Positions 1-6,618 of a stretch of 32,768 nt of DNA are shown here, piece after piece. This DNA comes from Verrucomicrobiota bacterium (GTDB taxonomy: Bacteria > Verrucomicrobiota > Verrucomicrobiia > Limisphaerales > SIBE01): contig JACQWK010000515.1 of the NCBI GenBank assembly GCA_016209525.1, positions 1 through 32,768 of the forward strand. The letters run 5' to 3'. Each line of letters opens with the position of its first letter. Position 1 is the first letter of the stretch. Under the pieces are notes generated by a model that saw nothing but the letters and a program-made list of their open reading frames with translations, did no database searches and was not told the DNA's origin. The translations under genes and the position numbers were made by a program.

Positions 1-200
1 AACAAATTCGAATGACCAAAGTAAACATGATGGACATCGACGCTCATCGTTCGGATACGCTCCGTCTCGGTTTTCTGTCCTTTGCTGATTTGGACTTGTT
101 CTGGATTTCGGATTTCGGATTTCGGATTTGACATAATCCAGCTCGTGACTTGTGAGGCTATCAATCCACGGCTGATGGCAAGACCTGGGGCCATCGACCT
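1..200. other. Intergenic region upstream of flhF-like gene
   Basis: No convincing gene is visible in these 200 bases. The only structure seen is a short tandem repeat at 103-129, listed separately. A 39-codon frame from 12 to 131 ends inside that repeat and is not credible as a gene. A G-run at 187-190 lies upstream of the ATG at 201 and may act as a poor ribosome binding site. No clear -35/-10 or sigma-54 promoter was found. Confidence 0.5.
103..129. repeat. Heptamer tandem repeat GGATTTC, about 3.9 copies
   Basis: Three perfect copies of GGATTTC at 103-123 are followed by a partial GGATTT at 124-129. It sits in the non-coding DNA before the FlhF-like gene. Simple tandem repeats of this kind are common between genes in some Verrucomicrobiota; that comparison is from memory. 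Confidence 0.8.
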
Positions 201-1349
201 ATGAAACTCGTGACAATAGTTGCCGGTTCCGCGGCCGAAGCACTGGCAGAAGTGCATAGGCGATTAGGTCCCGAAGCGGTGGTCGTGAATGTTCGCAAGG
301 CACCCGCTCCCGGGCTAAGCCGGATTTGGAAGAAACCCCAGATCGAAGTTCAAGCGACCCTGCCCAATCCCAAGCCGAGCCTGCCCAAGCCGAGCCTACC
401 CAAGCCTGACTTGGTGGAGTTGGGGCGCCAGATTGTCAAACTCAAGGAGCAGCGGGCCGCCGCCGAAACGCTCGCATCTCGCAAACTGCCTGCTCCTCCA
501 CCGCCGGAAACACCTATCCGTCCCGAAAGCAGCCCGGCACAAACGAAGACCAACGTCAGCGAAAAGGATTTGGATTCCAGCCAAGATATGGGGCTTGGGA
601 AAATGCTGGAGAGACTAGGCATCCTTCCTCTCCACGCCCAATGGCTTGTCGATCAAATTCACTCTCGGCATTTTGGAGAACCTTCGAAGAATCTCCGTGA
701 ACAGTTTGGTACGGTCCAGGATCTCTTGGTGGACTGTTGGAGGCGTTTGGCAGCTCCTGTTCAAAGTGTTGGCCATCAGACCCGTATATTGGTCGGCACA
801 CCAGGAGTCGGAAAGACGACTTGCCTCTGTAAATGGCTAACGCAAGAGGTGCTTTTTGAGAAGCGATCGGGCAGGGTGTTGCGTTTAGACGGCCATATTG
901 CCAATACTGCCGAGTTCCTAAGCATTCATGGGGAGATTCTCGGAGTTCCAGTGGATCGTGTCTGGCCTCCGGATGCCAGCCTCGAGGAGAATCCACAGGT
1001 TCAGTTCGTGGATCTGCCAGGCGTACCGCCGGACGACACTGGTTCGATCACCGCTCTGGGAGAACAAATCGCGCAATTTCAACCCGCACAAGTCCTTCTC
1101 GTGCTCAACGCTGCGTATGATCTTGATCATCTAGTCGCGCACGTCAGAGCCTTTGCCGACCTTCGACCGTCCGGCCTGGTTCTCACTCATCTCGATGAGG
1201 ACAGCCGATGGAGCAAGTTTTGGAACCTTCTGCTTTCGACGAACCTGCCTGCGCTCTACCTCTCGGGGGGACAGAACATCCCCGGCGATTTCAAACCGGC
1301 CTCTCCTACTTCCGTATTCGACATCGGACTTGGACATGAGGTTGGCTGA
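201..1349 (+). CDS. flhF: FlhF-like flagellar SRP-family GTPase
   Basis: The 382-residue protein looks like FlhF, the SRP-type GTPase that sets flagellar position and number at the cell pole. The first 33 residues resemble the FlhF B domain, with the segment RLGPEAVVVN typical of that family. A proline-rich linker at about 53-70 contains a repeated SLPKP unit. The GTPase domain has a P-loop GTPGVGKTT at 199-207, DLPG at 271-274 and THLDED at 329-334, where most family members have TKLDE. The C-terminal YLSGGQNIPGDF matches the FlhF ending. FlhG (the ATPase that usually follows flhF) is not present downstream, and the next gene is 450 bases away. The degenerate guanine-specificity motif and the overall divergence leave some doubt about activity, but the flagellar neighbours support the call. 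Confidence 0.82.
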   Translation: MKLVTIVAGSAAEALAEVHRRLGPEAVVVNVRKAPAPGLSRIWKKPQIEVQATLPNPKPSLPKPSLPKPDLVELGRQIVKLKEQRAAAETLASRKLPAPPPPETPIRPESSPAQTKTNVSEKDLDSSQDMGLGKMLERLGILPLHAQWLVDQIHSRHFGEPSKNLREQFGTVQDLLVDCWRRLAAPVQSVGHQTRILVGTPGVGKTTCLCKWLTQEVLFEKRSGRVLRLDGHIANTAEFLSIHGEILGVPVDRVWPPDASLEENPQVQFVDLPGVPPDDTGSITALGEQIAQFQPAQVLLVLNAAYDLDHLVAHVRAFADLRPSGLVLTHLDEDSRWSKFWNLLLSTNLPALYLSGGQNIPGDFKPASPTSVFDIGLGHEVG

Positions 1350-1698
1350 GAGCCTGTTCCTTCAGCTCTTCTTCCGGGGCATTTTCTACCTATACGGATG
1401 GAGTTATTTTCCGGTTTATGAGTGGGGCCGTGTCGGTTCCTGAATTGAAGCTCCAGCGGCAGGACAAAGCCCAGCCAGACGTGTGCGTGTTCCTGTGGCC
1501 ATTTTGTGCTGGATTGACGCCGGATCTAAGCAATCGATTCTTCGGGCTCCCAACGACAGCCAAGGCGCCTCCAAGCCGCGTCTTTCGCAACTCTAAGGGC
1601 CGCAGTTCCTTTTCGCCTAAGCTTCCATGTCCGCCCTTGGCAGTGCCCCGTGGGATCCGCTAGTTGCTCGCAACGCACCTGGTTGAAGAGAGTCTTGG

Positions 1699-1711
1699 GC
1701 CGAAGATCGGC
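1699..1711 (+). terminator. Weak possible terminator hairpin
   Basis: GCCGA at 1699-1703 can pair with TCGGC at 1707-1711 around an AGA loop, followed by TTGGTTTT. The stem is only 5 bp and the T-tract is broken, so this is a weak candidate for ending the flhF transcript. Confidence 0.25.
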
Positions 1712-1769
1712 TTGGTTTTGGGAGGAAAGACCAGACCAAACAAGACTCGATCTTTCGGGGCCGAAACCG

Positions 1770-1785
1770 TGGCACACTGGCTGCT
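1770..1785 (+). promoter_or_regulatory. Sigma-54-like (-24/-12) promoter for fliW-csrA-flagellin genes
   Basis: The sequence TGGCACACTGGCTGCT has the invariant GG and GC with the exact spacing of the -24/-12 consensus (TGGCACG, four bases, TTGCA). It matches at all key positions except C for T at the first base of the -12 box. Sigma-54 often drives flagellar and flagellin genes. The predicted start of transcription, about 12 bases after the -12 GC, would leave only a few bases before the fliW ATG at 1803. Either the fliW message is almost leaderless or the true start differs. Confidence 0.5.
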
Positions 1786-1802
1786 AAAACCTTCTGGTCA
1801 CT

Positions 1803-2240
1803 ATGCTCACCATAGAACAAACTCGGGTGGAGGAGAAAATAATCCCTCTGTTCACTGAAACCACGATAGATCTCCGGCTCCCGTGTGGGCTCCTTGGTTT
1901 TGAGCAGATCAAAAACTACAAGCTGCACGCGTTTGCCGACATTCATCCTTTTCTCTGGCTCGAAGCGCAAGACGGCAATGGTTTGTGTTTCCTTGTGGTC
2001 CCGCCTCCTTTTGTCGTCGAGTCCTACCTCATCGAATTAAGTGACGAAGACGTGGGTTTTCTCGGATTAAACGAACCCGATGACGCGGTCGTGCTGAATA
2101 TCGCCACGTTTCATCCGGATGGTTCGATCACGGTCAATCTGAAAGGTCCGATTATTTACAATCGGGATAGTCTGGTTGCGCGGCAGGTGGTCCCCAAAAA
2201 CGCCTCTGCGCTGTCAATCAAACATCCTCTCGGTAACTAG
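1803..2240 (+). CDS. fliW: FliW flagellar assembly factor
   Basis: This 145-residue protein is FliW, the cytoplasmic protein that binds either flagellin or CsrA. When flagellin is exported, freed FliW captures CsrA and lifts translational repression of flagellin. Sequence support includes the N-terminal LPCGLLGFEQ, which matches the FliW segment with consensus FPEGLPGFE, and the C-terminal VNLKGPIIYNRDSLVARQVV, which is close to the family signature. Length is normal for FliW. The gene is 24 bases upstream of csrA and upstream of two flagellin genes, the classic arrangement. No clear Shine-Dalgarno sequence precedes the ATG, and a sigma-54-like promoter lies immediately upstream. Confidence 0.93.
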   Translation: MLTIEQTRVEEKIIPLFTETTIDLRLPCGLLGFEQIKNYKLHAFADIHPFLWLEAQDGNGLCFLVVPPPFVVESYLIELSDEDVGFLGLNEPDDAVVLNIATFHPDGSITVNLKGPIIYNRDSLVARQVVPKNASALSIKHPLGN

Positions 2241-2264
2241 AGAGAAGCACATCATTGCGCCGCC

Positions 2265-2522
2265 ATGCTGGTTCTCTCCCGAAAGACAAACGAGAGCATC
2301 GTAATCGATGGACGAATTACTATCAATGTTCTGCGCGTGGAAGGAGAAGTTGTGAAACTGGGTATTACTGCGCCAAAAGAAATTCATGTGCTGCGGAAGG
2401 AAGTCTATGACGAAATCCAATCGAGCAACATGCAAGCCGTCGGCGCGTCCCGCTCAGCTTTGGAACGGCTGTTGAGTGGCAAGAAGCTTGCTCTGCAAAC
2501 CGTCGAGCGCGTTGTGAAGTGA
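2265..2522 (+). CDS. csrA: CsrA translational regulator
   Basis: The 85-residue protein is CsrA, a dimeric RNA-binding protein that blocks ribosome access by binding GGA motifs near start codons. It begins MLVLSRKTNESIVI and has the conserved GEVVKLGITAPKEIHVLRKEVY block, including the RNA-contacting N-terminal Leu4 region and the Arg of the HVLRKEVY strand. The C-terminal tail of about 30 residues after the core is longer than in E. coli CsrA (61 aa), as is usual in lineages with FliW, where that extension can contribute to FliW binding. It lies between fliW and the flagellin genes, so flagellin mRNA is its expected main target. Confidence 0.95.
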   Translation: MLVLSRKTNESIVIDGRITINVLRVEGEVVKLGITAPKEIHVLRKEVYDEIQSSNMQAVGASRSALERLLSGKKLALQTVERVVK

Positions 2523-2524
2523 AT

Positions 2525-2546
2525 GGTAGCGGCCCGATGGGCCACC
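2525..2546 (+). other. Hairpin between csrA and flagellin 1
   Basis: GGCCC (2531-2535) pairs with GGGCC (2539-2543) around GAT. Outer GGT (2525-2527) can pair with ACC (2544-2546) across a three-base bulge. There is no T-tract, so it is not a standard terminator. It could act as a 5' boundary stem for the flagellin message or as part of the CsrA-regulated leader. Confidence 0.45.
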
Positions 2547-2563
2547 CAGGCTATGCAATCAGC

Positions 2564-2572
2564 AACGGAGAT
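2564..2572 (+). promoter_or_regulatory. Ribosome binding site of flagellin 1 overlapping a CsrA-type ANGGA core
   Basis: GGAG at 2567-2570 lies 10 bases before the ATG at 2581. It sits in AACGGAGAT, which contains the CsrA core ANGGA. Occupation by CsrA would mask the Shine-Dalgarno sequence, as known for hag in Bacillus subtilis. The second flagellin lacks any GGA in its leader. CsrA binding is inferred, not shown. Confidence 0.45.
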
Positions 2573-2580
2573 AGAAAGTT

Positions 2581-3396
2581 ATGGTCATTAACACGAATAT
2601 CGAGTCACTCCAGACTTCAAACAACCTGAGAGCCAGCAGTGCGCGGCTTGGCAAATCGCTCTCTCGACTCAGTTCCGGGCTGAAGATCGTCGCCCCGTCC
2701 GACGACGCGGCCGGTTTGGCTGTTTCATCCCGCCTCGCCTCGCAAATTGCGCGAGTCGATGCGGCGGTTTCAAACGTCATCAACGCGGTCTCTTTCACTC
2801 AGACCCAAGACGGCTTCCTCAAAACCATCGGCAACGCGCTGCGCCGAATGAGCGAGCTCGCCATGTTGGCCCAGGACGGAACGAAGTCCGATACGGACCG
2901 ATCGCTCTACCAGGCGGAATTTCGACAACTTCAAGATTACATTTCGGTCACGAAATCCAAGACGTTCAACGAGCAAGATCTTTTCTCGAACGACAGTCTG
3001 TCCGTGACGGTCGATGCGTTTGGACATACTTTCGCTCTCACCGGAATCAACTTGGACGCGACCAGTTACGCCAACGCCTACGTGCCAGTCAACTCGAACA
3101 TCAGCACGAGCTTGGCGGCGGCCTCGGCGGTCACGATTGTCCAAGATGCGATCAATAAAATTTCGGTGGATCGCTCCACGCTCGGCGCGCTCCAGCAGCG
3201 GCTCAATTTTACGAGCGAGCAACTGGTGGTTACGAAAGAAAACCTGAGCGCCGCCAACTCTCGAATCGCGGATACCGACGTCGCCGTGGAGGCGACGGAA
3301 TATGCGCGAGGGCAGATTCTGGTTCAATCGGGGACCGCAATGCTCACTCAGGCAAACTCGCTTCCACAAGCAGCTCTTCGCTTGATTAGTGGGTAG
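2581..3396 (+). CDS. Flagellin, short D0-D1 type (first copy)
   Basis: This 271-residue flagellin is a filament subunit exported by the flagellar type III system. The N-terminal half has the conserved helix SLSRLSSGLKI and DDAAGLAVSSRLASQI, then TQTQDGFLKTIGNALRRMSELA. The C-terminal half has QQRLNFTSEQL, ANSRIADTDVAVEATEYAR and the terminal GTAMLTQANSLPQAALRLI. It is much shorter than enteric FliC, with only about 50-60 residues between the helical arms, so the surface-exposed D2/D3 domains are absent. The middle region is rich in Ser, Thr and Asn (about 145-190), which leaves candidate glycosylation sites. It follows csrA by 58 bases and is very similar to the next gene, so the pair is a tandem duplication. 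Confidence 0.96.
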   Translation: MVINTNIESLQTSNNLRASSARLGKSLSRLSSGLKIVAPSDDAAGLAVSSRLASQIARVDAAVSNVINAVSFTQTQDGFLKTIGNALRRMSELAMLAQDGTKSDTDRSLYQAEFRQLQDYISVTKSKTFNEQDLFSNDSLSVTVDAFGHTFALTGINLDATSYANAYVPVNSNISTSLAAASAVTIVQDAINKISVDRSTLGALQQRLNFTSEQLVVTKENLSAANSRIADTDVAVEATEYARGQILVQSGTAMLTQANSLPQAALRLISG

Positions 3397-3401
3397 GCAG
3401 T

Positions 3402-3416
3402 CCGCCGAGAGGGCGG
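3402..3416 (+). other. Hairpin between the two flagellin genes
   Basis: CCGCC (3402-3406) pairs with GGCGG (3412-3416) around GAGAG, starting six bases after the first flagellin stop. The following CCCTTCCTC is not a proper T-tract. It may stabilise the upstream message, attenuate it, or shape the leader of the second flagellin, which has no evident Shine-Dalgarno sequence. Confidence 0.4.
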
Positions 3417-3433
3417 CCCTTCCTCAATAGCCT

Positions 3434-4252
3434 ATGGCGGTTATCAACACCAATACAGTTGCCGAGCAGACTTCCAACAACCTGCGGAGTAGCACCGCCG
3501 CTCTCTCCAAATCGCTTTCTCGTCTCAGTTCAGGCTTAAAGATCGTCACCCCCTCAGATGATGCGGCGGGCTTGGCGGTCAGCTCCCGTTTGGACGCGCA
3601 GATCAAGCGTCTGGATGCGGCCTTGAACAATGTCGTGAACGCCGTCTCTTTCACGCAAACCCAGGACGGCTTCCTCAAGACGATCGATAAGGCGCTCCGG
3701 CGAATGGGCGAGCTGGCCATGCTGTCGCAAGACGTGAGCAAGTCCGTTTCAGACCGCCTCCTCTACAACCAGGAGTTCGTTCAGCTTCAGGACTACGTCC
3801 GCGCCACGGCGGGAAAGACCTTCAACTCGGTGTCCTTGTTCTCAGGTGCAGCCTTCAATGTGACGATCGACGAACTCGGAGGCACATTCCAGATTGCCGG
3901 GACCCCCATCCTGGAGAACTCCACCTACGCGATTGCGATTGCGACAACCGTCTCGCTGTTGAGTTCGTCGCTCGCCCAAACAGCTCTCAACGTGGTGGCC
4001 AGTGCAATCAATCAAATCGCTCTGGATCGCGCGCGCCTCGGCGCCGTGCAGTCCCGCTTGAATTTTACGAACGACCAGTTGACGACCACGAAAGAGAACC
4101 TCAGTTCGGCGATTAGCCGGATTTCCGATGTGGACGTCGCTCAAGAGGCGACTCAGTACGCGCGCTACCAGATTCTCGTTCAATCTGGAACCACGATGCT
4201 CGCGCAGGCGAACGCCTTGCCGAGGTCGGTGCTGGAACTGCTCAGGCAGTAG
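3434..4252 (+). CDS. Flagellin, short D0-D1 type (second copy)
   Basis: This 272-residue flagellin is a close relative of the preceding gene. The N-terminal arm (SLSRLSSGLKIVTPSDDAAG), the TQTQDGFLKTIDKALRRMGE segment and the C-terminal arm (SRLNFTNDQL, ISRISDVDVAQEATQYAR, GTTMLAQANALPRSVL) are conserved. The central segment, about residues 130-185, differs most between the two copies. As in the first copy, outer domains D2/D3 are missing. The start at 3434 matches the flagellin N-terminus MAVINTN, yet no Shine-Dalgarno or GGA motif precedes it. It is therefore likely to be controlled differently from the first copy, by coupling or by the intervening hairpin. The filament may contain both subunits in different proportions. 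Confidence 0.96.
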   Translation: MAVINTNTVAEQTSNNLRSSTAALSKSLSRLSSGLKIVTPSDDAAGLAVSSRLDAQIKRLDAALNNVVNAVSFTQTQDGFLKTIDKALRRMGELAMLSQDVSKSVSDRLLYNQEFVQLQDYVRATAGKTFNSVSLFSGAAFNVTIDELGGTFQIAGTPILENSTYAIAIATTVSLLSSSLAQTALNVVASAINQIALDRARLGAVQSRLNFTNDQLTTTKENLSSAISRISDVDVAQEATQYARYQILVQSGTTMLAQANALPRSVLELLRQ

Positions 4253-4431
4253 GCCGCACTTTCAGATTGGGGCGGGCGCGCCAGAAAAGATCTGCCGGTC
4301 CGTGCAGGACGCGGGGTGTGAGTCAATCCCAGCAGATCCTGTCGAAACAAACCATGCCAAATGAAAATCCTGATGCAGGTCGAAACGCGATCAGGGTGCG
4401 GCAGCTTTGCCTGAAGAATGTGAAAGCCAGC
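4253..4431. other. Leader region before the NusG-like gene
   Basis: These 179 bases separate the flagellins from the sugar cluster. No gene, clear promoter or JUMPstart/ops-like element was recognised. An in-frame ATG at 4354 could extend the NusG-like protein by 26 residues, but the extension has no NGN homology. Any recruitment element for the elongation factor would be expected here. Confidence 0.4.
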
Positions 4432-4965
4432 ATGCACGAAAATTGGTATTGCGTCAGAAGCACTGCCGGCTATGAGAACCGCGCGGCGGAATTGCTGTCT
4501 CGGGTGTCCCCATTGATCCGAAGCACCGTGGGCGCCATCGAAGTTTTCTGTCCCCAAATCCGGAAAGTCATGGCCGTGGGCGGCAAACGGCGCACCGTTT
4601 TGAGCGCGCTGTTCCCCGGCTATTTTTTTGCCCGTTTTTGCCTGCCGAGCGCGGGACGATTCGTGGCCAGCCGCCCAGGAATCATTGGGCTGGTCCGTTT
4701 TGGCGGCGAGGCCACACCTTTGCCGGACGAGGTTGTCGAAGAGATGAAAGACACGGATTTCGTGGCGGCGGCCGAGTGCGCCTTGGCTTCCGGCCATTAT
4801 TTTCCCGGCCAAAAACTGCTGATCCGCGACGGGCCGTTCGCCGGCATGGAAGCCGAATACGTCTCGAGCATGAGCGACGGCCAACGGGCGTTGCTCCTGC
4901 TTGAATACCTTCATCAGCGCGTCAACGTCGTGGCCGATCGCGACATCCTCGAATCCGCCGCTTGA
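4432..4965 (+). CDS. NusG-family specialised elongation factor (RfaH/UpxY-like)
   Basis: The 177-residue protein is a NusG paralogue of the type that heads long polysaccharide operons and suppresses polarity and termination within them. The NGN domain starts at MHENWYCVRSTAGYEN, which fits the family start motif with WY near the N-terminus and so decides the start at 4432 over the upstream ATG at 4354. LFPGYFFAR (60-68) matches the RfaH/UpxY core, and GIIGLVRFGGEATPLPDE (83-100) follows. A C-terminal KOW domain includes GQKLLIRDGPFAGMEA (126-141). It stands first in a co-directional array of over 20 sugar genes, with the next gene 23 bases downstream. It is too divergent to be the housekeeping NusG and lacks the secE neighbour. 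Confidence 0.87.
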   Translation: MHENWYCVRSTAGYENRAAELLSRVSPLIRSTVGAIEVFCPQIRKVMAVGGKRRTVLSALFPGYFFARFCLPSAGRFVASRPGIIGLVRFGGEATPLPDEVVEEMKDTDFVAAAECALASGHYFPGQKLLIRDGPFAGMEAEYVSSMSDGQRALLLLEYLHQRVNVVADRDILESAA

Positions 4966-4988
4966 ATCCCCTCAAACCGGAGTCTGCC

Positions 4989-5981
4989 ATGAGTGCGCCC
5001 CTGATCAAGGTGACCTCGCCATCTTTTAGCAGCAATCGCGTTCTCGTCCAGGAGCTGGCGGCGTTGCCCTTCCGGTTGGCGCTGAACGAACAGGGGTGTC
5101 GATTACACGGATCTGCCCTCGCCGAATACCTCGCGGATGCCGACGGCGCCGTCATTGGCCTGGAACGGATCGACGCGGCCCTGATCCAGGCGTGCCCGCG
5201 ATTGAAGGTCATCGCGAAATACGGGGTGGGGTTGGACAACGTGGATCAGGACGCCTGTCGGAGGCGCGGGGTCGAGGTCGGATGGACTCCCGGTGTCAAT
5301 CGACGGTCCGTCGCCGAAATGACTGTGGGCTTGATGATCGGCCTCAGCCGCAATCTGTTTGCGACTTCGCAGAAACTTCGGAATGGACTTTGGGAGAAGA
5401 ACGGCGGGAGGCAACTTTCGAATCTTCGGATCGGATTGATTGGGCTCGGAAACGTCGGACAGGAATTGGTGCGCCTGCTGAAGCCATTCGACTGCCCAAT
5501 TCTCGGCAACGACATCGCCGATCGCGAGGAATTCTGCCGCGAGGAAGGCGTCATTGTGAGCGCCAAGGATGAGATTTTTGCCTCGGCTGACATCGTCAGC
5601 CTGCACGTCCCGCTGACGGAAGAAACCCGATACCTTGTCAATCCTCGCACGTTGAATCTCATGAAACCGGACGCCTTCCTGATCAACACCTCTCGGGGCG
5701 CGGTGGTGGATCAAGAGGCGCTGAAATTGTCCCTCCGGGCGAATCGGATCGCCGGCGCGGCGATTGATGTCTATGAACAGGAACCGCCCACTGATCGGGA
5801 ATTCCTGGAACTTCCGAATCTCGTGTGCACTCCCCATATCGCCGGCAATGCCTGGGAAGCGGTCGTCGCGATGGGCCGCAGCGCCATCCAACACCTGCAG
5901 GCTTGTTTCATCGGCGCTTCGAAGGCCAACGTGATTGCGCCGAGCGAATTTCAACGCATGCGCCTCAGGAGAACCGCCTGA
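4989..5981 (+). CDS. D-isomer-specific 2-hydroxyacid dehydrogenase
   Basis: The 330-residue protein is an NAD-dependent D-2-hydroxyacid dehydrogenase of the phosphoglycerate dehydrogenase class. The ATG at 4989 fits the family N-terminus better than the TTG at 4962, which would overlap the upstream stop. The Rossmann motif GLGNVG lies at 152-157. The catalytic Arg, Glu and His appear at R236 (NTSRG), E265 (VYEQEP) and H283 (TPHIAG). There is no C-terminal ACT regulatory domain, so it is not a full SerA. In a sugar operon such an enzyme may supply or reduce a 2-keto acid such as a glycerate or lactate unit used to acylate an amino sugar, but the substrate cannot be read from sequence. Confidence 0.85.
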   Translation: MSAPLIKVTSPSFSSNRVLVQELAALPFRLALNEQGCRLHGSALAEYLADADGAVIGLERIDAALIQACPRLKVIAKYGVGLDNVDQDACRRRGVEVGWTPGVNRRSVAEMTVGLMIGLSRNLFATSQKLRNGLWEKNGGRQLSNLRIGLIGLGNVGQELVRLLKPFDCPILGNDIADREEFCREEGVIVSAKDEIFASADIVSLHVPLTEETRYLVNPRTLNLMKPDAFLINTSRGAVVDQEALKLSLRANRIAGAAIDVYEQEPPTDREFLELPNLVCTPHIAGNAWEAVVAMGRSAIQHLQACFIGASKANVIAPSEFQRMRLRRTA

Positions 5982-5982
5982 C

Positions 5983-6618
5983 ATGAGCCCGCCTCGGGTG
6001 TTCATTCAAGCCCGGATCAGCTCCGCTCGCTTCCCGGCCAAGGTGCTCGCCCCGCTGCGTGGGAAGCCGATTATCAGCCATGTCGTTCGCCGCGCCCTGC
6101 AGGCTGTTCCGAGGGAGAGGCTCGTCGTCACCACCAGCACTGAGGCCACAGACGATCCGTTGGCCGCGTACGTGCGGGAGTTGGGAGTGGCGGTCTTTCG
6201 AGGCCCTTTGGAGAATGTCTTTGTTCGGTTTCAGATGTGTTTGGAGCGCTTCCCGTGCGACTGGTTTTTTCGGGTGTGCGCCGACAGCCCGCTCCTCGAT
6301 GCGACATTGATGACGAGAATGATGGACGAACGTCGAAACGGCGTCGATCTGGTGACGAATGTGCAGCAGCGGACCTTCCCGCGGGGGCAAAGCCTGGAGC
6401 TGTTGAACTCCCAAACGTTCGCCGGGATCGACCCTGGGGAGCTTTCGGCTGAGGAACAGGAGCACGTCACGAAAGTCTATTACACCCATCCGGAGCGCTT
6501 CCACATCGTGAACCTTGTTTCCGCGCAACCGGAGTTGGCGCATCAAAGTTTGGCAGTCGATACGATCGATGATTTGCGCCGCATCGAGCAATTGCCCGTG
6601 ATGGATACCCGCTTGTGA
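5983..6618 (+). CDS. SpsF-like cytidylyltransferase/glycosyltransferase-fold protein
   Basis: This 211-residue protein belongs to the SpsF/CMP-KDO-synthetase-like nucleotidyltransferase family found in spore-coat and surface polysaccharide loci. The nucleotide-binding start is QARISSARFPAKVL (9-22), followed by RGPLENVFVRF (73-83), and the likely metal site is CADSPLLD (99-106, with D101). The start is the ATG at 5983, one base after the preceding stop. It overlaps the next gene by four bases (GTGA). A typical member activates a sugar or sugar acid with CTP; the exact substrate is unknown. It differs from the NeuA-type enzyme at 31134, so the locus seems to use two CTP-dependent activations of acid sugars or related compounds, plus rfbF. 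Confidence 0.8.
   Translation: MSPPRVFIQARISSARFPAKVLAPLRGKPIISHVVRRALQAVPRERLVVTTSTEATDDPLAAYVRELGVAVFRGPLENVFVRFQMCLERFPCDWFFRVCADSPLLDATLMTRMMDERRNGVDLVTNVQQRTFPRGQSLELLNSQTFAGIDPGELSAEEQEHVTKVYYTHPERFHIVNLVSAQPELAHQSLAVDTIDDLRRIEQLPVMDTRL

Larger units (their letters stand above)
1350..1802. other. Gene-poor gap between flhF and fliW
   Basis: No supported gene lies in these 453 bases. Frames on both strands are short and low-complexity, and none resembles FlhG or another flagellar protein. The gap holds a weak hairpin (1699-1711) and a sigma-54-like promoter (1770-1785), both listed separately. Confidence 0.5.

Noticed and set aside
12-131. 39-codon open frame upstream of flhF
   Set aside because: Its C-terminus is the translated GGATTTC repeat, it has no ribosome binding site and resembles no known protein.
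1336-1443. 35-codon hydrophobic frame overlapping the end of flhF
   Set aside because: No ribosome binding site and no recognisable family; overlap with flhF and short length make chance likely.
1418-1663. 81-codon frame in the flhF-fliW gap
   Set aside because: Composition is not protein-like, no ribosome binding site, and no similarity to FlhG or other flagellar proteins.
2461-2476. Second sigma-54-like site TGGAACGGCTGTTGAG inside csrA, upstream of flagellin 1
   Set aside because: Spacing is right but the essential -12 GC is GA and the -24 C is A, so it is probably a coding coincidence.
4354-4431. Upstream ATG extension of the NusG-like protein
   Set aside because: The extension adds 26 residues with no NGN homology; the family normally begins a few residues before WY.
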